Origin: Cephalotrichum gorgonifer
Lineage: Eukaryota > Ascomycota > Sordariomycetes > Microascales > Microascaceae
Direction of reading: 5' to 3'
Assembly (NCBI GenBank): GCA_900312665.1
Contig: ONZQ02000003.1
Coordinates: 1,096,986 to 1,160,985, forward strand
DNA: 64,000 nt
Shown: positions 33,851 through 45,682 of the stretch, piece after piece
How the letters are laid out: the number at the start of each line of letters is the position of its first letter
Position numbering within the stretch: position 1 is the first letter of the stretch
The notes under the pieces: model-generated
The model's database searches: none
What the model saw: only the letters and a program-made list of their open reading frames with translations
What the model was told of the DNA's origin: nothing
Translations under genes and position numbers: made by a program

Positions 33851-35232
33851 TTCTCCCGAAGAAGCTGAAGCTGAGGAGGTATTATGGTATTTCGGTGTGA
33901 TGTCACAGGGGAGGGGATTTCTCATAAGAGGAAGGAGCAGGTCAGTCTCTACCAGGACAGAAAGAACCCTCGAAGTTACGGACTAGGTTATTGGGGACGG
34001 AAGGAGCACCCAGGCATGCATTAGGTATGGCAACTGCCTTTTATTAACAACTTATAGGACCAGATGCCCACCACTCAGCCTGGCCATACTAGTAGTCACG
34101 CAAGAACCCATACTCATGTGGGAGGCCCAGCATCAATTGCCCGTTAACCAACCAGAGCCGGCATATTTCGGGAAGAGCACCAGTGAGCAAACAGATGTGT
34201 TACACAGAATACAACTCAAGGCCGGCCGCACACACTACTGGTATAGGAAGCTCGATCCTGATGAGCTGTCGACTCAGGGAGGAAGGCATCCGCGCTTGCT
34301 CTGGGGCGGAGACAGTGAGGCCTCTGACCTTGTCAAACCCGATTTCGACTTCATTGTCTACCTAAAATCGGGGGGGGGGTTAGAGCTCGCAGTGATGACG
34401 TGCCACGGACTCGGCTTTGCGGCCTGGGAGACTCAACCGTGAGACGCTCTCGGACAGCTGAGTCAACTTCATCTGCTTCGGTTTGTTGAGACCGTCATCG
34501 TCCTTACGAAGATAGATCAATGTCCTGTAGGGCCTGGAGGTCGCAGCTCATGCTTGCGCTACTTGCCACCCCCGCTACATTACCGCGTGGAGTGACCCTC
34601 TTCGCATTCTTCAGAACATGAAGTGTGCGGTCGGAGAGGTGGAGTCGGGTAGGGTGGGTCAGTCACTGCCATACATGTAAGTCCGGACCTTGACGGAACC
34701 GGGGAACAGACACCCGAAGTGCACGGACGGCGGCCGCAAGTAGATAGTTAATGTGTGGGATGAAGCGGGGAAGAGAAATCGCGACCTTCGATACCAACAT
34801 ATACAAATGGAGCTAATGTAGAGGAGATCAAGTACCCCTGCTCGCGCCGTGAAGCTGTATTTCACGACGCAACCCCAGGCCACAGCATTGGAACCGGAAG
34901 CCTGCTCACTGCCGGTGATGCTATTATGGCGCCCAGCATTACAGTCCATTCAGCACCAAATCGCCGTTTGACATCAGCTGCTGGCAGCTGTTAGGGCGAC
35001 AATACTGGTCGTCCAACTCGGGTATATGCGAGTGTGTGTCCAGCAAATAAAAAGACTAGGCGCAACGAATCACATACTCGTAGGCACCGAAGACATATTA
35101 CTTGTAAACACCAAATATGATTCTCAATTCTGAATGTCCAATACACTTTGAACGATTCCAGTCGGGGATATTAACCAACTCCTGCATACCGCTCCAAAAC
35201 TACAAGACCTCGAGCACGATACACCCTCTAAT
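33851..35232. other. Intergenic region
   Basis: This lies upstream of the unknown 475-residue gene and downstream of the peptide transporter gene. An ATG-started frame at 34116-34442 (108 codons) shows no family resemblance and I do not call it. There is nothing else I can support. Confidence 0.5.
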
Positions 35233-37386
35233 CTAAGCCTTCTGGGCCTGCTGCTCCTCCGCCTGAGCGTCCGCCTGCTGTCCCACGGCGTTGGGCTTGT
35301 TGTCGCCGAGGTACTTGGAGACCTTGAGGTTGTTCAACTCGTCCTCCTCCTCGTGGAGATAACCGAAGGTCCAGTAGAATGCGATGCCACCGATGAAGGC
35401 GATGGCGGCAATGGTGGTGTAGTTCCACACCAGGAGGGGATCGCCCGACATGGGGGTGAAGGCCTGTCCGATCGCGGCGGAGATGGCGGACATGAACAGG
35501 TTGATCGACATGACAAGGGACTTCATGTTCACGGGAGCCTTGGCGAAGGCATACTCGTATGAAGAAACGTTGGTGAAGAGCTCCGAGATACCGATGAGGA
35601 TGTACGGCAGACACTGGGCCCAGACGGAGATAGGAGCCTCGCAGCCCTCGTCACTGGCGTGGTCGCCGCAAGGAGACATCTTGTAGATGTAGTGCTGCAT
35701 GACTGCGGCAGCAACCATGGCGGCGGCGGCGAAGAAGAAGCCGATGGCCATGCGGCGGATGGGAGAAAGGTGGATCTTAGCCTTGCGGAAGGCAGGGTAG
35801 ACGACGTGGTCGAGAATGGGGATCATAATGACAATGGAGATGGGGTTGAGGTTCTGGATGACGTCGTTGGGAGCACCGTCGAGCCTCATGGTAGCTGCCT
35901 GGGCGCTGAGGTTGTTCGACATTTGGTTGTAGGCGAGATGGAAGATCTACACCACCGTGAGTCTCAAATAAGGCCGTTAGGGGTGGGGGTCAAAGGTGTA
36001 AACGTACGGGAAGGAACAAGAATACGCGGCATGCCACGAGCCCACGGCGGACCTCATCGACCCAGGCGTCGTCGTAGGTCATCCACGTAGGGCGCTCAGA
36101 GACCGCAATCTTCGACGGGCGAACGAAGTCCCAGTTGGGCTTCTTGAACCAACCCGTCTTGGACGCCGCGCGGTAGTAGAGCCTGAGGAAGGTCTCGAGC
36201 ACGGACCCGGTTGGGGGCGAGAGCTTATACTGGAAGGGGGTCAGCAAACATCACTGCCAAATCTCCGACACATCTCAACATACCTTCTTCTTCTGCGACC
36301 ACAGCACGAAGGGCACGATGATGAAGAGGCCAGTGGGGATAAGGCTATGCGGGTATTAGCAATTACGACTTTATCAAAAAAGTTCACGGGGAATAACTTG
36401 CAATGCGAGCCAGAATCCTGTTAACCCGATGAGTTAGCGATCGTGTCATTTTCGTGAATGAGCTTCTAAGGCGTCCTTACCGACGTATTTCTCGGCGAAG
36501 ACCATGGAGATCTGGCCAGCGCAGGAGCCGATGTTGATACACAGGTAGAAGTACAGGAAGATACGCGAGGAGGTGATGGCGGGGTCAACGAGGACGCGCT
36601 CGCCGTTGCGGACCTCGACGCGCATGCGGGTGTCCTCGTTCTGCTCGGCCAGCAGGGGCGAGATGTTGGCCTTGAAGAAGCCGGTACCGACGCAGAGGGT
36701 CAGGAGGCCAATGATGAAGGCGCCGAAGGCCGACTTGGTGTGGATGATGACCTTGGGGGCGGACGCGGCGGTGAGAACGACGTGGCCAATCATGGAGACG
36801 GCGATGGCGACGTGGATCGTCTTGTAACGACCCAGATGAGCGTCGGCGATCCAGCCACTGTAGAGGAGATTCGTGTTAGTAATTGCGTGGATTATTCAAT
36901 GGAGACCCTTAGGATGAGGCAGGAGAAAACGCACCCTACGAGAGGCATGAAGTAGGCGAAGAACTGGTTGAACAGGGAGATACCCTGCGAGGCCTTCTGG
37001 CCCTGACCCAGAGCACCGGGAATCCTAGAGGTGGTGCCCTCGCTCGCACCGGTGTTGGAACCAGGCGGGAGTGGCCTCTGCACGAAGTTGGTGTACAGGA
37101 CCGAGGAGCCATAGTACGAGAATCGCTCAGCAAGCTCAGCAACGGCGATGGAGAACATGGCCCAGTTGAGCGGGCCCGAGACTCGACGGAGGGTACGGAG
37201 GTCCTCCTCGGTGGGCTTGTCGTCGTAATCCGAATCAGAGGTCGAATCGTACGCGGCCGTGGGGAACTTGGTCTGGTCCATCGATCCCTTTCCGGCCACC
37301 AGCTCCTTCTCCGTACCCTGGTCTGCGGCGGCAGGATAGACCGCCTTGGCGATGTCCGCCGTCTGCTGGTTGCCTCCAGAACTCAT
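35233..37386 (-). CDS. ptr2: PTR2-type proton-coupled di/tripeptide transporter (POT family)
   Basis: Six exons on the minus strand, 37386-36935, 36857-36481, 36417-36402, 36344-36284, 36229-36008 and 35946-35233, give 613 residues, a normal length for fungal Ptr2. It imports di- and tripeptides with protons across the plasma membrane. Family signatures include the helix-1 region ELAERFSYYGSSVLYTNFVQ (the ExxERFxYY motif), PLVGGWIADAHLGRY across the first splice, GTGFFKANISPLLAEQ, EKYVGFWLAFLIPTGLF across exons 2-4, and NQMSNNLSAQA. A cytosolic Asp/Glu/Ser-rich N-terminus (about 80 residues) and an acidic C-terminus ending AQAEEQQAQKA flank the membrane part. Exon 3 is only 16 nt and is followed by a GC-AG intron (GCAAGT donor). 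Both are required to restore the GFWLAF segment. The promoter runs into the assembly gap about 310 bp upstream. Confidence 0.94.
36402..36417 (-). other. 16-nt micro-exon of the peptide transporter gene
   Basis: The bases GATTCTGGCTCGCATT lie between an AACAG acceptor and a GCAAGT donor. With one base from exon 2 and one from exon 4 they encode GFWLAF, which fits the family. No other path through this region keeps the frame that I could find. Confidence 0.85.
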
Positions 37387-37696
37387 GATGGCGGTGAGAT
37401 GCAGGTTCTCTTTGCTTCTGTAAAACTTCCGAGAGAGAACCTTGGAAGACGGAACGCGAAAGAGGGTGGGAACACAGCGGAGGGGCGGAGACAGTGAGAT
37501 ATATCTCTAGCCGCTGGGGAAGGATACACAAGCGCTCGTGCGTTGGTTTCGGTGGGGAAATGTTGCGGATCATCTCTCCATATATACGAGTAACGGAACA
37601 GGTAAGGAAGGAGCGGCTTGGGGGCTCGGAGTGGGTTGGGAAGGTGCAATACGCTCGGCGGGCGGGGCAAGGTGGGGTGAGGAAAGCATGAAGGGG

Positions 37697-38350
37697 NNNN
37701 NNNNNNNNNNNNNNNNNNNNNNNNNNNNNNNNNNNNNNNNNNNNNNNNNNNNNNNNNNNNNNNNNNNNNNNNNNNNNNNNNNNNNNNNNNNNNNNNNNNN
37801 NNNNNNNNNNNNNNNNNNNNNNNNNNNNNNNNNNNNNNNNNNNNNNNNNNNNNNNNNNNNNNNNNNNNNNNNNNNNNNNNNNNNNNNNNNNNNNNNNNNN
37901 NNNNNNNNNNNNNNNNNNNNNNNNNNNNNNNNNNNNNNNNNNNNNNNNNNNNNNNNNNNNNNNNNNNNNNNNNNNNNNNNNNNNNNNNNNNNNNNNNNNN
38001 NNNNNNNNNNNNNNNNNNNNNNNNNNNNNNNNNNNNNNNNNNNNNNNNNNNNNNNNNNNNNNNNNNNNNNNNNNNNNNNNNNNNNNNNNNNNNNNNNNNN
38101 NNNNNNNNNNNNNNNNNNNNNNNNNNNNNNNNNNNNNNNNNNNNNNNNNNNNNNNNNNNNNNNNNNNNNNNNNNNNNNNNNNNNNNNNNNNNNNNNNNNN
38201 NNNNNNNNNNNNNNNNNNNNNNNNNNNNNNNNNNNNNNNNNNNNNNNNNNNNNNNNNNNNNNNNNNNNNNNNNNNNNNNNNNNNNNNNNNNNNNNNNNNN
38301 NNNNNNNNNNNNNNNNNNNNNNNNNNNNNNNNNNNNNNNNNNNNNNNNNN
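37697..38350. other. Assembly gap (N run)
   Basis: The sequence is 654 consecutive N. Long frames that appear to run through it are artefacts of the unknown bases. The true length and content are unknown. It may hide part of the peptide-transporter promoter. Confidence 0.99.
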
Positions 38351-41300
38351 TGGACATGTGTAGGGGGTGGTATCCGTCTGAGACCTGCTTGATATGGCCT
38401 ACTCCGGTACTCAGTACGCACCCTTGAATTATCCTCGGTGCTGGACTGCAAGTACTGCATACTCGTGCTCCAATGGGCTGGTCCTTCCTTCTCCAATGAA
38501 ACGGGACATTGTTTAATCTCCAATTACGGAATACCTTTGATAAGAGCAAGAGACTTGAGTTTACCTGTACTTGTACGAGCACTCGCAGATGGCAAGATTC
38601 TGGGTTGCGGTCACCCTATGATGCCAGCGGCATGTGACGCTCAACAAGCTGGTTGGTAACCGGGGGCCACATGAATGCCACGAGGCGGCGACCATCGCGA
38701 TGGGATCATGCTCGAGCTAGGCCGACGGAAGTGGGACAGGAGCACACGATGGTTAAGTGGCGAGCCTATGGAGAGACGAGAGGTGAGGCGAGGAGGCGAC
38801 ACCCTCGACAGAGGAGGCCGGTTGCCAACATCAGCAAAGAGTGTTACTACTCGGAATCCCCGTACGAGTAGGGATTATGTCGCCACCTCACCCCCAAGAG
38901 GGCAGCTGGACCAATTCCGACTGACGGAATGCCCCCAGGCCTCCCTGATTCCTCCACATGTGCCCCTTGTCATAGGGATTGTCCCGGATATCAAGCTCCA
39001 TCTGGGAAGTGGCTGTTGGCTTCGCGCGGTCGAGGGTTGTTAGCGGGAGTGAGCAGCGAAAGGCGAAAGGACGAAGTGCCGTTTCGGGAAGGTGCTTATA
39101 GAATTAGACGTGGTCGCACATGCTACCCAAGGAACGGTTGGGTGTGTTCCGCCCCCTGTTCAAGCCGCTAAAGACACCAAAAAAGGTCCCCAGGGCAGTG
39201 GCCAATCACTTTCGAGACTCATTCAAGGAGTGGGTGGAGAGAGGTGGGGTATGGGACAGGACATGGAAGGTTTGAGGTGCCGCTTGGAAGTTAGCGCCCA
39301 GTACCTGTTCAACGACGAGTGCACTTCAAGTACCAGTGTCTATTACTCGTCCGGTAACAAAATGCGAGCACTCATGTTCGTACTCATTGGGGAGGACACC
39401 GGAAATGATACACCCCACCCAGACCATGCAGAACAGGTACTAGTAAATAGGCAAAAGAAACATAAAACCTTCTAGTCCTCTCTACTTGTATAAGCACGAG
39501 TCTCGTCGCTCCTTCTCCCATATTAGTCCTAGATTGGCGGGGGAGGGAGCATTATCAACGGTTGAATGGGGGTGGGGGGCGCACCACACGGCACCGACTG
39601 ATGAAATATACACATTGATTGCCAAGTACCACCCTAGCCGGGAATCTCCACGATCAATCGCCAAGCAGAATTCTGACCCCTGTCTGATTGGTGAGACTGT
39701 TCCCGGATAGGCAGGCGCAACGTCGCCAAGTGCCTGACAACCTGCAGGGTACAGATCCCACCATGCACCAGAGCTAGGGGATTTTTGTTCGCGTATCCAC
39801 AATCGTGGTCCGTGCTGGATATGGTTGTATCGGTAGTAACTGGTCCTGGCTCATGAGAGTTCACTGTTGGTCGGAAGGCGGCATGTCGCGATAATACGAC
39901 GCGATGCTATTGAACCGTTCGCGAATCACGCAAGTCTTCCCCCGACTCGTGCTCTCACCTAGCAACCTAGCGTAGCAATCATGCGGTAGGTAGCTGTACG
40001 AGGATAGCAGGCTCCGTGCATCGTGAGACCACTATTTCAATCCGTCCCAAAATAGATTTCCGCCACGCAGAGACTGCCGATTTGTTATCCCGCGGATTCC
40101 TCAGCACGGAGTTTTTCTTGTTGTGCTCTATTAGTATTTGTATTACGAGCCATCGCATAATCCGTTCATACATGTATCCCCAGCTCACTCGGGGCGGATT
40201 TCCGTTAGCGCAACCTCGGCATCAACGTGGAGATGGCGCCGACCCCAAGAGGAGCTTCACCTCATTGAGACGACCCCCGTCTGTTTGCAGAAACTAACAT
40301 AGCGCAGAAAAAACTAGAGAAGCGCATTCAGACAAACTCAATCTCGCCCAGAGTGGCGCCATCTTTTATAAGCATGCTAGTCTTAGTGTTTATTACATTT
40401 ACACGAGGAAACGACTAATACATAGCACGAATCGTAAGAGTAGGATTCGGAGGCTTTGTCCCGTTTTTTTGTAAGGAAAACTTGGCGTGCATCGTGTGGT
40501 GGTAGGCAGAATTACTACGGATATTTACTTCTTTCCGACCTTGGCGCTATTTATTGTCTGGGAGGCCTTGTTGGCACAATGTGTATGTACTTGCAAGCGT
40601 GCTTGTTCGCGGACTTGTGCCGACGATCTGTACATGTAGGGCTTGCGGACAATTACAAGCACAACATGAAAACGTCTGCCTCGGGACAGCAACACCGACG
40701 GGTTCCCCCATCGTGTTGGGCCGAGGGAGGACAGGAACCCTACTCGTACATATGTTGCGAACCTGGGCCCCGGGTCCTCAAGCGCGCACCCAGACGGACC
40801 CCTTAATGCCCTTTTGGCAATGCTAAACTTGTGGATCCAGGAAGCCAATTACGTTTAGCTCATCGCAAACTTTAGTAATGGGGGGCGAGTGTTGGGACGA
40901 CTCGCACGAGTACCCGCACCCGGATCCGGGCGACGGCTCATAATACCCTGTACTCCGTACGAGTACGAGTAAGCACCCGTACAGGCAAGAAGCACCACAA
41001 CTCGTTGCTGCTCGTGCTCCGTCCGCTTTGGATAGGCAGCAACACCCTTATGATTGCAGACGGTCAGAGTCGGCTTCCAAGGGCATTATACTCATGACCA
41101 GGAATCCCGCAGGCCAGGGTTCGCTCCAACGACCTGCCATTTGAGGCCGTGACGTCGTGAAGAGATGGATGCCAAGAACGATAACATGCCTGATCTTGGA
41201 GAGATACAGGAGTTAAAGGGGGGCGGGTACAACGACAGGTACGGAGGTGGTTGTCAAGAAGCGTCTAGCGCCTATGATGTGGGGCATGGAACCTTGCATT

Positions 41301-42395
41301 CGGCCCATCTCCTTCCACCCCTGCTGAAACTTAGTACTCTCTCTCCCGAACGGGAGATTTCATTTCTTCCATAAACGTCGCGGGGTACTTTTGCGCGGGC
41401 ACTAGTCGCTATCGTGCATATGTCCACCCGGGGAATCGTAGCCTATGGACGGCTCGTATCGGGAAATAGTGGAGGTGTGTGTGCCAAGATGCCAAGATCT
41501 ACAAGGGCAATATCAACACCAAGGATCACACAGGAACAAAAGTACTATCAAGCGGGTGCGAGCACGAGTCCGAGTATTATTAGCTCCAACACTGCACGGA
41601 CTTTCAACCACCACTCGTCCCCGAACCCTGCCCGGGCTTTTATGGTTAACTCCTGTTGGGACAGTCGGGCCATTGATGGAAGATACTTTCCAATTCAAGT
41701 TCGAGCCTATTAATCACCCATCCGCTTGGGTCTGGGGCGATTCCATTTTGGGCTCGACGTCCGCGCCCACTAACGCTTCGCAGCCACCTCTTACGTTATC
41801 CGATTGATCCTTTAGTGCTTTGGCTGTTCTGGCTTGGAAATCTCACGATGCAGTCAGTGTCGGACCACCAAACGCTAAGAAGAACTTGTAGCGCGTTTCT
41901 CTAAGCTCCCTTTTCGCAACTTTTTTCTCTCTTCTGGTAGAATTTGCCGTGCCCCCATATCGTCCGAGCCAAGCTAGATGGCGCGACACGGCGGGGACCG
42001 GCGATGCCGAGCAACATAGAGAGTGTTGAGGTTGGCCGTTGACGGGAATGCCGAACTATTTTACCTTGAGCTCGTGGGTCTGTGTAGGCAAAAAAAAAAT
42101 TTATGGTGGAACTTTAGGATATCCCCCCTTCTCGTCAGGCTAACGACGGGTCGTTGTGAAGAAAAAAAATATGATGCCGAGGCTTGCTGGGTAGCGCGAG
42201 AGATCTGGTAGGGCGGAGAGACCAGTGCTCAACTTTACTCGTACTTCAGAGCTGATGTGGCGTGTCGGGTGGCGCATTTTTTTTTTCTTTTTCCTTTCGG
42301 GCCCTCTCACGCAAGTAACGTTGCCATAAAAAAAAAGAGGGAGAGTCGGCGAAGGCGGGTTAGTAGAGTATCAAGGCAGCTTCCAAATCAGCAGT

Positions 42396-42535
42396 TTCCA
42401 ATTCTAAACCCGCGCTGATCTGATATCTTGGGGTTTCGAGAGGGGATCGATCAATGAGGACTTGTTAGTAATTCCAAACCTGCGACGAGATCTCCTGAGA
42501 TTGGTTGCATATTCGAGAAGGGATCGATGAGTATT
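42396..42535. repeat. Imperfect direct repeat of about 70 bp
   Basis: Two adjacent stretches share the order AATTCyAAACCyGCG, then GATCT, then TTCGAGArGGGATCGATsA. They differ at many positions. This could be an old tandem duplication. Confidence 0.4.
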
Positions 42536-43353
42536 ATAATAATAGTACTCGTAATCGTAGTAATAATGCCGTGGGCCTCACCAGCCTCTCTGCTCGCAAC
42601 AATATGCTTGTTGCCTCTGTTAAAGTGCTGACAAAGCGTACATGAGTGAGCTCCACATCTTAGGTAATCCACATCTAGCTTTCATGTCTGCCAAGGCCGG
42701 CCAGAGTCGGCTCAAGACCTCTTTTACCCCTGTCGGGATAGAATCTAGATCCATGTGTTGACCCACGATGATCCGGAGGAGACGAGAGATGGATGAATTT
42801 TTTTTCCCTACCTCACTTGGGAAGGGAAAAAACTGGGGAAGACTCAACTTATAATCGGGAGCATCCTCCCTCCGACTCCCAGATCCTCCTCCTCTCCTCA
42901 AGTTGCACTCTTCGACAAGACTCCCCGCGCACATGACCACGCCATGACGGGTAGCGTCCCTCGACTCCGGGGTGCCCAGCCGGATCGCGCGACTCTAATT
43001 GGTGGACTCCAGCTCCGGGTTCCGTCCCCACAGTTCCGTTCTCGTCCGTGTCGCCAAATCTCGTCCCGTCTTTCCGGCATAACCATCGATAGACCCCGAA
43101 TAAGGTCGTAATAGGCAAACTCATGGGGCATGGCGCCAGATATATGAAATTAGAGTTCCCCGGATCGAGCTCTTGGGTCGCAGCGGACTCTCATTTCTCC
43201 TTCCACCTCGCCCCTTTTTTTTCGACAATTATCGATTTTCATTTCACGACAGCTACTAATATGCCATCCGGACACCGCAATTGCGGCCTCGCATCCGACT
43301 CAATGCGACTCATGGGCCTGTCATCCCCACGTCTCGTGGGCCCCTCCCAGGAC

Positions 43354-43359
43354 TTAGCC
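43354..43359 (-). promoter_or_regulatory. GGCTAA, possible XlnR/Xyr1-type site
   Basis: TTAGCC on the plus strand reads GGCTAA on the minus strand, the core recognised by the fungal (hemi)cellulase activator XlnR/Xyr1. It lies about 460 bp upstream of the GH6 start. A six-base match is weak evidence; the cellulase context makes it worth noting. Confidence 0.2.
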
Positions 43360-43619
43360 CCAAGGCTTCTCGAAGGGAATTGGAGGAGAGGAGATTTACC
43401 CCATCCGGGGGCGGGTTGAAAATGAGCCAAGCACGCCGACTCACTTGGCGCACTCTCGACGTCCCTGGAACCCCTCTGTTATGGACGATGGACGATTTAC
43501 AAGGAATCTCGTGGCTCTTGTCCCGGCGGAAGGAGACGACAGCATTCCGGACGCCGAGACAATTACGGACCCTTCGTCCCGCGATCCTCCTCTCTCTCCA
43601 TAGTAGGCCAGGACGTAGA

Positions 43620-43625
43620 TATAAG
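43620..43625 (+). promoter_or_regulatory. TATA-like element of the GH6 gene
   Basis: TATAAG lies 196 bp upstream of the GH6 start codon, followed by a region rich in short pyrimidine runs. A TATA box is common in highly inducible fungal hydrolase genes. This is positional inference only. Confidence 0.35.
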
Positions 43626-43820
43626 AATAGGGCCCCATTCCGCGATGGAACTCCCTCGTACTCGTAGATGCCCGCAAACTACCGCCATCCCAATCCTTAA
43701 AGTTCGCGTTCTGAGGCAGTCGACGTCTTCGTCCCCGTCAGTCGTTATCGTTGTAGTTTCTCCCACCAGAGCCTCTCCTTCTCAAGATAAACCGTCCCTC
43801 TCTTTGAAACATACGCAGAA

Positions 43821-45320
43821 ATGTCTATGCGAAAGGTCGTTCTTGCCGCCGCCCTGGGCGCCACTGCCCTGGCGGAGGTCGCTTCCTACGAGGGAAACCC
43901 CTTTGACGGCGTCTCCCAGTCGGTGAACCCGTACTATCGCGACGAGATCTACAACCTCGCCATCCCGCAGATGAGCAAGAGCATGGCGAAGAAGGCCAAG
44001 CTCGTCGCTGAGGTCCCTTCGTTCCAGTGGCTGTGAGTTTTCTTCTTCTTTTTAATATTTTTTTCGGGGGGGACAGGTGGTTTCCTCGCCTTTTGTCCCT
44101 TCTCTCTCAGGTGCGTGGGAATTTTAGTGGATGTACCCCGCGTCCTAACTTTCCTTGGCAGTGACAAGATCGAGAAGCTCGAGCTGTTCTCCACCACCCT
44201 CGCCAGCCTCCGCGAGAGGAACCAGGCCGGCGCCAACCCCCACGAGGCGGGCCAGTTTGTGATCTACAACTTCCCGGACAGGGACTGCTCCGCCAAGTCC
44301 AGCGATGGCGAGCTGCACCTCGATGAAAATGGTCTGGAGAGGTACAAGACCGACTATATCGATCCCATCGTCGAGCTCATCAAGGAGTACTCCGACGTCC
44401 GGATCATCATCATCTACGGTAAGTCTCTCCCCTCCTTCCACCCCACACACAACCCATTCGTCATTTAACGGTCCCAATAACTCTCGGACTCTCTAAACTA
44501 ATTGTCCCCACAATAGAGCCCGATGGTCTAGCCAACCTCATCACCAACATGGAGGTCGAGAAGTGCGCCGGGGCCGCCGACGCCTATGCCGAGTCCACCG
44601 TCTACGCTCTCGCCCAGCTGGACCTCCCCAACGTCGCTCTCTATTTAGATGCGTCACACTCCGGATGGACCGGGTGGCCCGGCAACCTGAACGCTACAGC
44701 GACCATCTACGGGGATCTATACAAGAAGGCCGGATCGCCCAAGGCCGTCCGCGGCCTTGCTACCAATGTGTCTAACTACAACCCTGTACGTCCCCTTTCC
44801 CCAGCGCCCCGAAGAAAAGCTAACCCTGTCAACCCAGTATAACACCACTGAGCCCCTCGCCTACACTGACCCGAACCCCAACTGGGACGAGTCCAAGTAC
44901 CACGCCGCCATCGCTCCGTACCTTGAAGACGTGGGCTTCCCCGCCCACTTCATTGTCGACCAGGGCCGCTCCGGCGCCCAGCCCGCCGGCCGCCTGGAGT
45001 GGGGCCACTGGTGCAACATCAAGGACACCGGGTTCGGCATCCGCCCCACCTCCGACACCCCCACCGAGCTCCTCGACGCCTTCGTGTGGGTGAAGCCCGG
45101 CGGCGAGGGCGACGGTACCTCGGACGAGACTGCGACGCGGTACGACGAGATGTGCAGGTCCGACTCGAGTTTGGTGCCGGCTCCCGAGGCGGGCTCCTGG
45201 TTCCAGGAATACTTTGAGATGCTGATCGAGAACGCAAACCCGCCCTTCGGGAAGAACCACTGCAAGGGCACGGGTAAGGGTAAAGGCAAGGGAAAGGGAA
45301 AGAGGGCGGCAAACGCATAA
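43821..45320 (+). CDS. Secreted GH6 cellulase (cellobiohydrolase II-like), no CBM
   Basis: Four exons, 43821-44032, 44162-44418, 44517-44785 and 44838-45320, give 406 residues. GH6 enzymes cut cellulose by an inverting mechanism, cellobiohydrolases working from the non-reducing end. A signal peptide precedes a likely cut after LAEVAS or ALA (about residue 18-22). The catalytic domain starts at once, with no carbohydrate-binding module or linker. Active-site motifs are intact: VIYNFPDRDC (general-acid Asp), YSDVRIII (second Asp), EPDGLANLITN, LDASHSGWTGWPGNLN, RGLATNVSNYNP, DQGRSG and WVKPGGEGDGTSD. Family disulfides look conserved (DRDC with EKC, WCN with EMC), but the Cys common after GGE is Gly here and an extra Cys sits at GKNHC. 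The C-terminus is an unusual Lys-Gly repeat ending GKRAANA. Endo- versus exo-action cannot be decided. Confidence 0.93.
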
Positions 45321-45682
45321 AGTCTGGGCGTGGGCGCGACTGGCAACTGTTTTCGCTGTAAAGGATAGATAGGGACCAGAAACTGGAATATCATAACGTT
45401 TACCTTATAATGATTGGATGGTGGTTGAAGTCCTATACGATGCAGGTGAAGGCCACGAGCGAAAGGGGGAACCAGAGCAGTAAGAAAGCGAGGGCAGGCT
45501 AAACGAAAGGCCAGCCGATTACCAGCCATCACGGAACGGAGAACAAGCAGGAACAGAGAGAAACAGTAAATATATTTATTTTGCAATGCTTTTGGAGTGG
45601 GATAAAAGAGTACGGATTGGAATACTAATAAGCAATAAATATATTTGACCACCCCACCTTGAACCTGAGTCTGGTCAGCCCT
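45321..45682. other. Intergenic region between convergent genes
   Basis: This is 362 bp between the GH6 stop and the stop of the minus-strand coiled-coil gene. It is AT-rich near 45.57-45.65 kb, as expected for overlapping 3' regions. I see no gene. Confidence 0.6.

Larger units (their letters stand above)
37387..43820. other. Long region without a supported gene, including the gap
   Basis: This is 6.4 kb between the peptide transporter and the GH6 gene. It contains the N run, one ACGGAGTA copy at 40952-40959 inside a stretch rich in GTACGAGTA, an imperfect direct repeat near 42.40-42.53 kb, and A or T runs at about 42.09, 42.28 and 42.33 kb. Open frames are short and show no domain. The part from about 43.1 kb on is probably the GH6 promoter. 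Confidence 0.5.

Noticed and set aside
34116..34442. 108-codon ATG-started frame in the 33.9-35.2 kb region
   Set aside because: No domain, no splice support and no family resemblance; could be chance.
37383..38582. Open frames running through the N gap
   Set aside because: They are open only because N cannot be read as a stop.
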